From: Erysipelotrichaceae bacterium 66202529
Lineage (GTDB): Bacteria; Bacillota_I; Bacilli_A; Erysipelotrichales; Erysipelotrichaceae
DNA length: 64,000 nt
Assembly: GCA_017161075.1 (NCBI GenBank)
Contig: CP046174.1
Span: 496,001 to 560,000, forward strand
Direction of reading: 5' to 3'
Part shown: in pieces, positions 25,769-32,544 of the stretch
Layout of the letters: each line of letters begins with the position of its first letter
Position numbering within the stretch: position 1 is the stretch's first letter
The notes under the pieces: generated by a model
Database searches by the model: none
What the model was told of the DNA's origin: nothing
Seen by the model: only the letters and a program-made list of their open reading frames with translations
Program-made: the position numbers and the translations under genes

Positions 25769-26170
25769 ATGGACGAGAAGAAAAAGAATTTGATTGAGCT
25801 TATCAATTATATAGTAGTCGGAGGCTTGACAACACTGGTAAATTTTATTGTATATTTCTTCTGTACACATGTACAACTGCATTATCTGATTGCCAATGTA
25901 ATCGCCTGGGTATTTGCAGTATTATTTGCATATGTAGCAAATAGAAAATACGTATTTAAAAGTGAAGGCAATGATCAGAAAGCGGAGTTCATGCAGTTTG
26001 TATCACTTCGTGCAGTGACATTGGTGGTAGAGAGCCTGCTGCTGTTTCTATGTATTCAGCTCATGTCCATGAATGAGAACATCGCGAAGATTATTGTAAG
26101 TATTGTGACAGTTGTAGGAAATTATGTATTTTGCAAATTTATGATTTTTAAGCCAAAAGCACAGGAATAA
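25769..26170 (+). CDS. GtrA/GtcA-like flippase
   Basis: This 133-residue protein has four transmembrane helices and matches the GtrA family (NYIVVGGLTTLVNFIVYF opening, FAYVANRKYVFKSE after helix 2). GtrA/GtcA proteins are thought to flip undecaprenyl-phosphate sugars across the membrane. It lies between the YfhO transferase and the GT2 enzyme, so the three genes form a full glycosylation route. AGAGAGGTA precedes the ATG. Confidence 0.9.
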   Translation: MDEKKKNLIELINYIVVGGLTTLVNFIVYFFCTHVQLHYLIANVIAWVFAVLFAYVANRKYVFKSEGNDQKAEFMQFVSLRAVTLVVESLLLFLCIQLMSMNENIAKIIVSIVTVVGNYVFCKFMIFKPKAQE

Positions 26171-26188
26171 CGAAACGAGGGATATAGT

Positions 26189-27148
26189 ATGAAGCTATCG
26201 CTGGTAGTGCCTTGTTATAACGAGGCAGATAATGTAAAGCTATTTTATGAAAAGGTTGAGGATACATTTTCTGAGCAAAGCTTTGCTTATGAATATATCT
26301 TCATCAATGATGGAAGCCGTGATCAGACCTATGCGAATCTGAAAAAGCTCGCTGAGGATCATCCAACTGCCAATATAAATGTCATTAACTTTTCAAGAAA
26401 TTTTGGGAAAGAAAGTGCTATGTATGCAGGGATGAAGGAATCTGTTGGTGATTATACAGTCATTATAGATGCAGACCTTCAGCAGGATCCTGCCTATGTT
26501 CTTCGTATGATGCAGATTTTGGATGAGGATGATAATCTGGACAGCGTGGCTGCTTTTCAGGAAAAGCGTCGCGAAGGAAAGGTTCTCAGAGCCTTTAAAT
26601 CCACCTTTTACCATTTAATCAATAAAATTTCACAGGTGGAATTTGTTGACGGGGCAAGTGACTTTCGTTTGCTTAGCCGTCCCATGGTAAACGCCATTCT
26701 TGATTTGCCGGAGAATAACCGCTTCTCCAAGGGAATCTTTTCATGGGTTGGTTTTCATACATACTATATGGCTTATGATGTACAGGATCGCGTGAATGGT
26801 CAATCCAGCTGGTCTTTTTGGAAGCTGTTTAAATATGCAATCGAGGGCTTTGTATCATTTACAACTATGCCATTACGGATTGCAACGGTATTTGGAATAG
26901 TTTTTTCATTCCTTGCATTTCTATATCTTATTGTAGTATTGATTCAAAAGCTTATCATGGGAATTACAATTCCGGGATATGCAACAACGATATGCCTGAT
27001 TTTATTGATAGGTGGTATTCAGCTATTCTGCCTGGGAATTATGGGAGAGTATCTGGCTAGAACCTATATGGAAACAAAACGCCGTCCTATTTTTGTACAG
27101 CGTAATAAAATTGATTATAAAGAACGTAAGAAACAGCAGAATAACTGA
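26189..27148 (+). CDS. Undecaprenyl-phosphate glycosyltransferase, CsbB/GtrB type (GT2)
   Basis: This 319-residue GT2 enzyme has a cytoplasmic catalytic domain (VVPCYNEADN, FINDGSRDQT, DADLQQDP metal site, and a QDRVNGQSSW motif near residue 215). Two C-terminal membrane helices (about 230-255 and 265-290) are typical of CsbB/GtrB/DPM1-like enzymes. It should load a nucleotide sugar onto undecaprenyl phosphate for the GtrA flippase and YfhO transferase. The sugar cannot be read from sequence. ACGAGGGA precedes the ATG. Confidence 0.9.
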   Translation: MKLSLVVPCYNEADNVKLFYEKVEDTFSEQSFAYEYIFINDGSRDQTYANLKKLAEDHPTANINVINFSRNFGKESAMYAGMKESVGDYTVIIDADLQQDPAYVLRMMQILDEDDNLDSVAAFQEKRREGKVLRAFKSTFYHLINKISQVEFVDGASDFRLLSRPMVNAILDLPENNRFSKGIFSWVGFHTYYMAYDVQDRVNGQSSWSFWKLFKYAIEGFVSFTTMPLRIATVFGIVFSFLAFLYLIVVLIQKLIMGITIPGYATTICLILLIGGIQLFCLGIMGEYLARTYMETKRRPIFVQRNKIDYKERKKQQNN

Positions 27149-27163
27149 TCTGCTGTTTTTTTG
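27131..27163 (+). terminator. Intrinsic terminator of the YfhO-GtrA-GT2 operon
   Basis: AACAGCAGA pairs with TCTGCTGTT, followed by seven Ts, and overlaps the stop codon. It is almost the same sequence as the terminator at 20296-20323. The two may have arisen by duplication or conversion. Confidence 0.85.
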
Positions 27164-27415
27164 AGCGTATAATGATAGTGTTGTATGTCCTCATATATAT
27201 CATGAAAAATGAAAACTATTCTTTTAGTAGAATTGAATGTATTTGTAGGCTATTTGTTTCCTCACCATGTATGTAAAGAATAATATTCATTTACAGGGTG
27301 AATAACTAGCAGCACAGAAAAGCAAAACCATAATAAAAAATAAAGCAGGATTTTACAGCCTATAAATATTTAAGCAGTATGATTCAAAGAAAACAATTAA
27401 ATATTTAATCTTTTT
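27164..27415. other. Spacer between envelope genes and the tail locus
   Basis: These 250 AT-rich bases hold no gene. Poly-T near 27411-27417 borders the stop of the leftward peptidase gene. I compared this spacer by eye with the one at 38964-39267 and found no direct repeat that could be an attachment site. Confidence 0.4.
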
Positions 27416-27715
27416 TTAGCTTGTATGGAAAAAGTTTTCTGACTTCTTCAGACATTGCATGATCTGATGTACTTCTGCTTCACATTTTTCTGAATCATGA
27501 TTATTGCATATAAAATGGTTTTCAAAAACATGGATCATTTCATGGATAACCGTCTTCTGCAGCTGCTCACAGGAGCAGCGGTTATTCAAGATAATATAAT
27601 AATAAAATCCGTCATAATAACAGAAGCCTCTGATTTTTGATCCGAGGTTTTTTTCAATTCGCAAAATAATATTATGCTCCGTACAGAAGTCTTCAAAATT
27701 AAAGCAGCTCCCCAC
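27416..27715 (-). CDS. Small ImmA/IrrE-like HExxH metallopeptidase
   Basis: This 99-residue protein is built around a zinc peptidase motif, HEMIHVFENH, near residues 58-67, as in ImmA/IrrE (DUF955) proteins. Such peptidases, for example ImmA of ICEBs1, cleave or inactivate a partner Xre-type repressor and so trigger the element. The gene is downstream of and co-directional with the repressor gene, 20 bases apart, which fits that partnership. The start is a GTG with AAGGAGGG five bases before it. It lacks the long N-terminal part of IrrE, so it is a minimal version. Confidence 0.7.
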   Translation of the reverse strand: MGSCFNFEDFCTEHNIILRIEKNLGSKIRGFCYYDGFYYYIILNNRCSCEQLQKTVIHEMIHVFENHFICNNHDSEKCEAEVHQIMQCLKKSENFFHTS

Positions 27716-27735
27716 GTATATCCCTCCTTTATATC

Positions 27736-28146
27736 TTAATCCAATCCACGCTCCTTACGAATGCCGTTGATAATCGTTAAAACCATTTCCAGGTCACTGG
27801 GATCAAGATCTCTTGTTTTATCAAACAGCAAAGCCAGTGTCTGGTTATCATAAATCTCTTTATACAAATCCAGCAGCTCCTGATTCTTTTCAAAGTACAG
27901 CAAATTCTGAACGTGATTACCATACAAGCTGTTTCCTGTATCACTCTCCCATTCCAACAATTCAGCTGGTGTTGTATCAAGCGCATAAGCGATCTGTTCC
28001 AGCCTGTCAACTGGAATTTTTTCTGTTTCACCCACAGCATACCGTTGCAGCGCAGATTTCGGTATCCCAGTACGTCGGGACAATTCTCCATAGGACATAT
28101 TTTTTTCGCTCAGCCTGGACAGGATTTTATCAGAGCATCTGGACAT
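27736..28146 (-). CDS. Xre-family repressor of the tail locus
   Basis: This 136-residue protein has an N-terminal helix-turn-helix (about residues 5-60; MSYGELSRRTGIPKSALQRYA) like CI-type phage repressors. The C-terminal region is short and lacks a LexA-type Ser-Lys peptidase domain, so inactivation would need another protein, presumably the HExxH peptidase downstream. It is transcribed away from the tail genes. GAGGTG precedes the ATG. Operator-like repeats fill the divergent intergenic region. Confidence 0.82.
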   Translation of the reverse strand: MSRCSDKILSRLSEKNMSYGELSRRTGIPKSALQRYAVGETEKIPVDRLEQIAYALDTTPAELLEWESDTGNSLYGNHVQNLLYFEKNQELLDLYKEIYDNQTLALLFDKTRDLDPSDLEMVLTIINGIRKERGLD

Positions 28147-28166
28147 TGTATCACCTCTTTCTTTTA

Positions 28167-28195
28167 TTATAACGCATTGTCCCGATTTTGCAACA
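28167..28195 (-). promoter_or_regulatory. Repressor promoter with operator O3
   Basis: On the minus strand TTGCAA and TATAAT are separated by 16 bases. The spacer contains TCCCG-ATTT-TGCAA (plus strand 28180-28193), a degenerate copy of the operator motif, which suggests autoregulation. Confidence 0.5.
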
Positions 28196-28212
28196 AAGCA
28201 TGAAAGATTATG

Positions 28213-28277
28213 TCCTAAAAATGGATTGACAGAATGCCGCCACGCGAGTAATATGAAAATATATCCCAGAAATGGGA
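28213..28277 (+). promoter_or_regulatory. Rightward early promoter with operators O1 and O2
   Basis: TTGACA (28226-28231), a 17-base spacer and TAATAT (28249-28254) form the rightward promoter. A perfect inverted repeat TCCCA-GAAA-TGGGA (28264-28277) lies just downstream of the -10. A near copy, TCCTA-AAAA-TGGAT (28213-28226), abuts the -35. Repressor bound at either would block transcription of the activator-like gene. Confidence 0.65.
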
Positions 28278-28293
28278 CAGCAAGGAGGAAACT

Positions 28294-28695
28294 ATGGGAA
28301 AAGCTGAAACGGAATTAAAAGAACGGTATGTACTAAACAAATTTACAGAATATCCTTATCATCAATGGATGCTGGAAGAAATTCAAAAGGAGCTTACAGA
28401 GATCAATAGGGAGCTTTCTGGAAATCAGTATACAGATGTAACGCCCTGGAAGAAAGAGCTGATCTATCGTGAAACAGAGCTGATCAAAGAATTGAACATA
28501 CATATACAGCAGATGAATCAGGTCGAGCAATGGCTGAAACAGCTGGGAGAGAATCAGCAGAATATCATGAGAATCTACGCGATCGAGCATGGCTGTAAAA
28601 ATGGCTGTTACTGTGCAAGAGCGACTAACAATACGGAATCCAATGTGTATAAGACGGCAAAGCGCGTGATAAGAAAAATTGCCATGAGCTTGTGA
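28294..28695 (+). CDS. Small helical protein, probable activator of the tail genes
   Basis: I do not recognise a certain family for this 133-residue protein. It is strongly helical and charged. The C-terminal third (GENQQNIMRIYAIEHG to the end) resembles the sigma region-4-like helix-turn-helix of phage late activators such as RinA and ArpU. Its position, under the repressor-controlled promoter and just before the structural genes, is where such an activator normally lies. It could instead be a tail-locus protein of unknown role, like the first genes of the Listeria monocin cluster. CAAGGAGGAA precedes the ATG. Confidence 0.5.
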   Translation: MGKAETELKERYVLNKFTEYPYHQWMLEEIQKELTEINRELSGNQYTDVTPWKKELIYRETELIKELNIHIQQMNQVEQWLKQLGENQQNIMRIYAIEHGCKNGCYCARATNNTESNVYKTAKRVIRKIAMSL

Positions 28696-28696
28696 T

Positions 28697-28730
28697 TGTC
28701 CGTTCGCGGACAGGGCGATATCGGTATGAT
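28697..28730 (+). promoter_or_regulatory. Candidate activator-dependent late promoter
   Basis: A perfect 16-base palindrome, TGTCCG-TTCG-CGGACA (28697-28712), lies 12 bases before a -10-like TATGAT (28725-28730). The palindrome covers the position of a -35 box and no consensus -35 exists, as expected when an activator recruits polymerase. It could alternatively act as an RNA hairpin. Confidence 0.4.
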
Positions 28731-28769
28731 ATAGGCGTGGTAAGGAACACCGGTGATTTCATCCACAGA

Positions 28770-28793
28770 GGTTCTGCAGCATGCGGCAGAGCC
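28770..28793 (+). other. Leader hairpin before the tail operon
   Basis: GGTTCTGC (28770-28777) pairs with GCAGAGCC (28786-28793) with one G-U pair. No T tract follows. It lies in the leader between the candidate late promoter and the first tail gene. Confidence 0.35.
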
Positions 28794-28816
28794 TTCATAG
28801 AAGGGAGGGATAGCGA

Positions 28817-29197
28817 TTGCTGCTAAGTGATATCAAACAGCATCTGCAATCGATTACGGAATGTCCAGATTGGAGCATTGGCTGTATCCACAGTGATAAG
28901 CCCAAAAGCATTGCAGTTCTTGGCAAGCAGGGAGTGCTGCAGGCTGTTCAAAGCTATGAACAAAGCTACGCCAGCAAAACGATTGAGCTTGTCATTCGAT
29001 GGAATGATGAAGCAGAGGCAGAGCAGACTGCACAGCAGCTATATGATTTCTTTCTTGCACAGCCGGATACAATTGGCATCTGGAACATCGTGCAGTGTGC
29101 GCTTCCATATGACACCCCTGTCAATATGCAGCCGCTGCCTGACAATGGTATAGAATACCGTATTGAAGTAATGATTACATACAGAAAAGGAGAATAA
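28817..29197 (+). CDS. Probable tail terminator (tail completion) protein
   Basis: This 126-residue protein starts with TTG, six bases after GGGAGGGA. Size and position, directly before the tail tube gene, match the tail completion proteins of siphoviruses, which cap the end of the tube distal to the baseplate. In a headless particle this would be the cap. The mixed alpha/beta pattern (VIRWNDEAEAEQTAQQLYDFF, then a C-terminal strand EYRIEVMITYRKGE) agrees with that fold. The call depends mainly on gene order. Confidence 0.55.
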   Translation: MLLSDIKQHLQSITECPDWSIGCIHSDKPKSIAVLGKQGVLQAVQSYEQSYASKTIELVIRWNDEAEAEQTAQQLYDFFLAQPDTIGIWNIVQCALPYDTPVNMQPLPDNGIEYRIEVMITYRKGE

Positions 29198-29202
29198 CAA
29201 CT

Positions 29203-29658
29203 ATGGCAAACGTAACAACAGGAGTATATCCGGTATATCAGATGGAGTTTAAAATCGGTACAAAGGGACTGGCATCCGCAGAGGCTGATATGGTTCCGGT
29301 AAAGGATTTGGAATCCTTCTCCATCGCAATGGAGGGAGGAACAGAGAACTGGACATCCATGGATAGCAGCGGATGGGCGCATTCCCTTATGACGGCAAAG
29401 AAAATGACGGTATCCGTTAAGGGAAAACGCTCTATCGGTGATGCAGGCAATGACTATGTGGCAGCCTCTCTTTACAAGGATGCCGCTGAATGCAAAACAA
29501 AGGCGTCCATTGCATTCCCTGACGGAGCTGCTTTGAGCTTTGACTGCGTACTGGATGTGAAAACCTTTGGCGGTGACAGCACAAATGTGACACCTCTGGA
29601 ATTTGACATGATTGCAGATGGAAAACCGCTGTATACACCGGCACCGGTACAGGAGTAA
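29203..29658 (+). CDS. Major tail tube protein
   Basis: This 151-residue protein resembles phi13/TP901-type major tail proteins in size and beta-rich pattern (VKDLESFSIAMEGGTENWTSMD and the conserved LEFDMIADGKP near the C-terminus). It should polymerise into the non-contractile tube. It starts six bases after the previous gene and is followed by the chaperone pair. No sheath gene lies next to it, which defines the particle as flexible rather than contractile. Confidence 0.8.
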   Translation: MANVTTGVYPVYQMEFKIGTKGLASAEADMVPVKDLESFSIAMEGGTENWTSMDSSGWAHSLMTAKKMTVSVKGKRSIGDAGNDYVAASLYKDAAECKTKASIAFPDGAALSFDCVLDVKTFGGDSTNVTPLEFDMIADGKPLYTPAPVQE

Positions 29659-29661
29659 TCC

Positions 29662-29994
29662 ATGGCCAGAAAATATGATCTGGTAGAACGCCTGAAAGCG
29701 AAAAATGAACGTCCGTTTCTTGTTCTGGATGAACAGCATGTGTACAGCATCAATACCAGCAAGACCAACGCACTTGCAATTATGGCATTGATGGATCAAA
29801 GAAAATCAGAGGAAGCGGCAGATCTTTCTATGATTGACGATGTCATCCGTATGAGTCTGGGGGAGGATGCATTGCAATATCTGAACGCACAGGAAATCAG
29901 CATTGCGGCTCTTCAGGAAATCATGAAGACAATTATGGCTGCCATGGCAGATATGTCGCTTGAGGAAAGTGAACAACAGGCTATAAAAAAGTAA
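29662..29994 (+). CDS. Tail assembly chaperone, G-like
   Basis: This 110-residue acidic helical protein lies between tail tube and tape measure, the universal place of the tail assembly chaperone (lambda gpG type). Its last codons before the stop, ATA AAA AAG, carry the slippery sequence A-AAA-AAG at 29985-29991. A -1 shift there continues into the next frame, giving a 224-residue G-T fusion. The ratio of short to long product is usually critical for tail assembly. Confidence 0.75.
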   Translation: MARKYDLVERLKAKNERPFLVLDEQHVYSINTSKTNALAIMALMDQRKSEEAADLSMIDDVIRMSLGEDALQYLNAQEISIAALQEIMKTIMAAMADMSLEESEQQAIKK

Positions 29995-30335
29995 ATGACA
30001 GAGTCTGGTATGACCTGTTTGAGGATTGGGAGCTGATTGAAGCCTCTTTCGCAATGCAATATCCGGGAAAGGACCTGTATGATGATACGATGGACTGGAA
30101 AGAATTCATCACACTGCTTGCAGGACTGCGGAAAGAAACACCATTAGGGCAGATGATTGCCATACGCAGTGAAGAGGATCCGCAGATTTTGAAGCAGTTC
30201 AGTGTTGAACAGAAACAGTTACGCACACAATGGCGGACATATTGCATGGAACAGTATCCAAAGAACGGTTGCGAGGGAGACCGATTAGAAAAGCTTTCAG
30301 AATTACAGGCCGTACTGGAAGCTGCATTTCATTAA
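29991..30335 (+). CDS. Tail assembly chaperone T domain, made by -1 frameshift
   Basis: This frame has no usable start with a ribosome site. The first ATG (30054) lies within a conserved-looking run (VWYDLFEDWELIEASFAMQ) that begins before it and joins the upstream gene only by a -1 shift at A-AAA-AAG (29985-29991). After the shift 114 residues are added, ending at the stop at 30335. This matches gpG/gpGT-type chaperones of siphoviruses. The product is expected to bind the tape measure protein. Confidence 0.75.
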   Translation, partial: VNDRVWYDLFEDWELIEASFAMQYPGKDLYDDTMDWKEFITLLAGLRKETPLGQMIAIRSEEDPQILKQFSVEQKQLRTQWRTYCMEQYPKNGCEGDRLEKLSELQAVLEAAFH

Positions 30336-30363
30336 CAGCACTCCTTCTACGAGTGCTGTTTTT
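30334..30363 (+). terminator. Hairpin between chaperone and tape measure genes
   Basis: A perfect ten-base stem pairs AACAGCACTC (30334-30343) with GAGTGCTGTT (30351-30360), followed by a short T run. It may attenuate transcription and set the ratio of tube and chaperones to later proteins. Confidence 0.65.
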
Positions 30364-30379
30364 AGAAAGGAGGTTAATA

Positions 30380-32149
30380 ATGGGAAAAAAAGAAAAAAAT
30401 GCTGCAGAGGTACAGGTAGATATTGATATCAGTTCCGTGATGAAAACATTGGAGGAAGGGCTGGCCAAGCTGACCTCTTCCATACAGATCAAGACAGCAG
30501 ACATGCTGAATACAGTATTCACAAATATGAAAAGCTCTATTTCAAAGAACATAACCAGTGTGCAGCAAAGCATATCCGGGTCTTTAAAGGATATGAGTGG
30601 CGGTATACAAAATTCGTTTGGGAAGGTCGGCGATACACTGCAGACGGTACAGTCAAAGGTAACCACCCAGATATCAGAAAGCATTTCCTCTTTAAAGGAA
30701 ACAGCAGAGGGTGTCGTAAACAAAACCAGAGAGGCTATACAGTCTATTGGAAACAGCAGGAAGGGATTGGCTTCAGGCGAATCAACGAATTCAGGCATGG
30801 AAGATGCTGGCGGTGAAGGAGGCACAGGCGGTATCAAGGAGCTGTTGCAGGTACCCGATCTTGTTTCCTCTATCAAGGATCAGTTTTCCTCTCTATCTTC
30901 CCTTGTGCTGGAACTGGCACCGCAGCTTGGGCCGGTTTTGCAGCCGTTTGTAGATACCATAACCGCAGGTCTTCAGGGGGCCACCGATTTTCTTGAAAAT
31001 ATAAAGGGCTGGTATGATACGTTCACCCAAATTCAGGAGCTGGTACCGGGACTGATGGAAAACATGAATCAGTTGTTTACGATCATATTGAATAATCCGT
31101 TTGGTTCATTCCTGATTGCGGCTGCCGCCGTCGTGGCAGTGTTTGCTCTGCTGTATCAGACAAATGAGGAATTTCGAAACAGCATCAATCAGCTGACAGG
31201 TGATTTCATTGACTCCCTGTCTCCCGGAATTGAACTGATTAAGGCAGCCTTTGATAATTTATGGAACAATGCACTGCTGCCATTAAAGGATGCATTTCTT
31301 GAATTTTGCGATATGGTGATAAAGCCGCTATCCGATGTTCTCTGTGATGTATTCGCAATTGCTGTCAAGACAGTGTACGATATTCTGACATCTCTGTGGA
31401 ATAATGTGCTGGTACCGCTTGCCACCTTCCTGCTGGATACATTCACCAAGGTGATTCAAAGCGCTATAGAGGTCTGGAATTCCTGGAAGCCGTATATACA
31501 GATGATCATGGATATATTTATGAATTTGTGGAACAGTGTTTTAAAGCCACTGGTCAGCTATCTGGCTGATGTGTTTGCCAGCAAATTGAACAGTATTTTT
31601 ACCAGCGTAAAATCCATTATCGGAAACATCCGTGGAATCTTCTCAGGTCTCATTGATTTTGTGACCGGTGTTTTCACAGGAAACTGGAGAAAGGCATGGC
31701 AGGGCGTTTGTGATATTTTCAAAAATGTATTCGGTGGGTTAATGAACATATTGAAAACACCGTTAAATGCCGCAATCGATTTAATCAATAAGGGAATTGA
31801 TGGTATCAATTCGATAGGCTTTGATATACCGGATATTCTTGGCGGCGGTCATGTCGGACTGAGTGTACCGCATATTCCACGTCTTGCGACAGGTGGTATA
31901 CTGCGACAGCCGACACTTGCCCTGGTTGGTGAAGGCGGAGCGGAGGCGGTAATGCCGTTGGAACGCAATACCGGATGGATCACACAGCTTGCGCAGCGTT
32001 TGAATACGGAGACAAATGGCAATGGACAAAATGATGCATTGCTAAAGGAAATTCTGTATGCAATTCGTTCGCTGAACCTGAATATTGACGGTAAAAAAGC
32101 GGTCGGTCTGTTCGCCGCTTCCAAAAAAGAACTGGCTATGCTGAAATGA
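30380..32149 (+). CDS. Tape measure protein
   Basis: This 589-residue protein begins at ATG 30380 after AAAGGAGG; the frame is open from 30230, but that part overlaps the T domain. It has a long helical N-terminal half with phased hydrophobics, a hydrophobic segment (about residues 235-260: GSFLIAAAAVVAVFALLY), repeated LWNN.L.PL motifs (near 290, 345 and 385), and a C-terminal Gly-rich tail (LATGGILRQPTLALVGEGGAEAV) common to tape measures. At roughly 0.15 nm per residue the tail would be near 90 nm, short for a siphovirus. Confidence 0.9.
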   Translation: MGKKEKNAAEVQVDIDISSVMKTLEEGLAKLTSSIQIKTADMLNTVFTNMKSSISKNITSVQQSISGSLKDMSGGIQNSFGKVGDTLQTVQSKVTTQISESISSLKETAEGVVNKTREAIQSIGNSRKGLASGESTNSGMEDAGGEGGTGGIKELLQVPDLVSSIKDQFSSLSSLVLELAPQLGPVLQPFVDTITAGLQGATDFLENIKGWYDTFTQIQELVPGLMENMNQLFTIILNNPFGSFLIAAAAVVAVFALLYQTNEEFRNSINQLTGDFIDSLSPGIELIKAAFDNLWNNALLPLKDAFLEFCDMVIKPLSDVLCDVFAIAVKTVYDILTSLWNNVLVPLATFLLDTFTKVIQSAIEVWNSWKPYIQMIMDIFMNLWNSVLKPLVSYLADVFASKLNSIFTSVKSIIGNIRGIFSGLIDFVTGVFTGNWRKAWQGVCDIFKNVFGGLMNILKTPLNAAIDLINKGIDGINSIGFDIPDILGGGHVGLSVPHIPRLATGGILRQPTLALVGEGGAEAVMPLERNTGWITQLAQRLNTETNGNGQNDALLKEILYAIRSLNLNIDGKKAVGLFAASKKELAMLK

Positions 32150-32159
32150 GGTGATGGAT

Positions 32160-32540
32160 ATGAATATTGAATATATTGTAAAGCTGGATGGACGGATTCT
32201 TCCACATGTAACTGCATGTACTTCAGGAATAAATGATCTTGTCAGTGATAAATCCGGTAGAATTACCGCATCCGGTAAGATGGTGCGGTATATGATTGAC
32301 CGAATCCCGTCTTTAAAGCTGGAATTTGCAGTCATGCCGCAGGAGGAGATGCAGCCGCTGCTGGAATCCCTTGCAAAGCCGTCATTTGAGGTGGAGTGGT
32401 TTGTACCAGAGCTCGGTGTTTACAAGAAGCAGCAGTTCTATTGCGGGGAGCATGTACCGAAAATAAAAAGTACCAGTCCGCTTCTTTATGATGCGATGAG
32501 TATTGAGCTGATCCCGTATGAGGGCAGCAAAGGATGGTGA
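32160..32540 (+). CDS. Small tail/baseplate protein following the tape measure
   Basis: This 126-residue protein lies where the distal tail (Dit) protein is expected, between tape measure and the large tail-associated protein, but is only half the usual Dit length. It may represent just the ring-forming N-terminal domain. I choose ATG 32160 after GAGGTG; a GTG at 32151 would overlap that site. No motif is recognised, so the call is from gene order. Confidence 0.5.
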   Translation: MNIEYIVKLDGRILPHVTACTSGINDLVSDKSGRITASGKMVRYMIDRIPSLKLEFAVMPQEEMQPLLESLAKPSFEVEWFVPELGVYKKQQFYCGEHVPKIKSTSPLLYDAMSIELIPYEGSKGW

Positions 32541-32544
32541 GGAT

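Noticed and set aside
28966..29799. 277-codon open frame on the minus strand across the tail genes
   Set aside because: It is antisense to three well-supported tail genes. The Cys-rich, His-rich composition is typical of a frame opposite real coding DNA.
30199..30876. 225-codon minus-strand frame opposite the tape measure gene
   Set aside because: It is a shadow of the helical tape measure coding strand, with no ribosome site or promoter.
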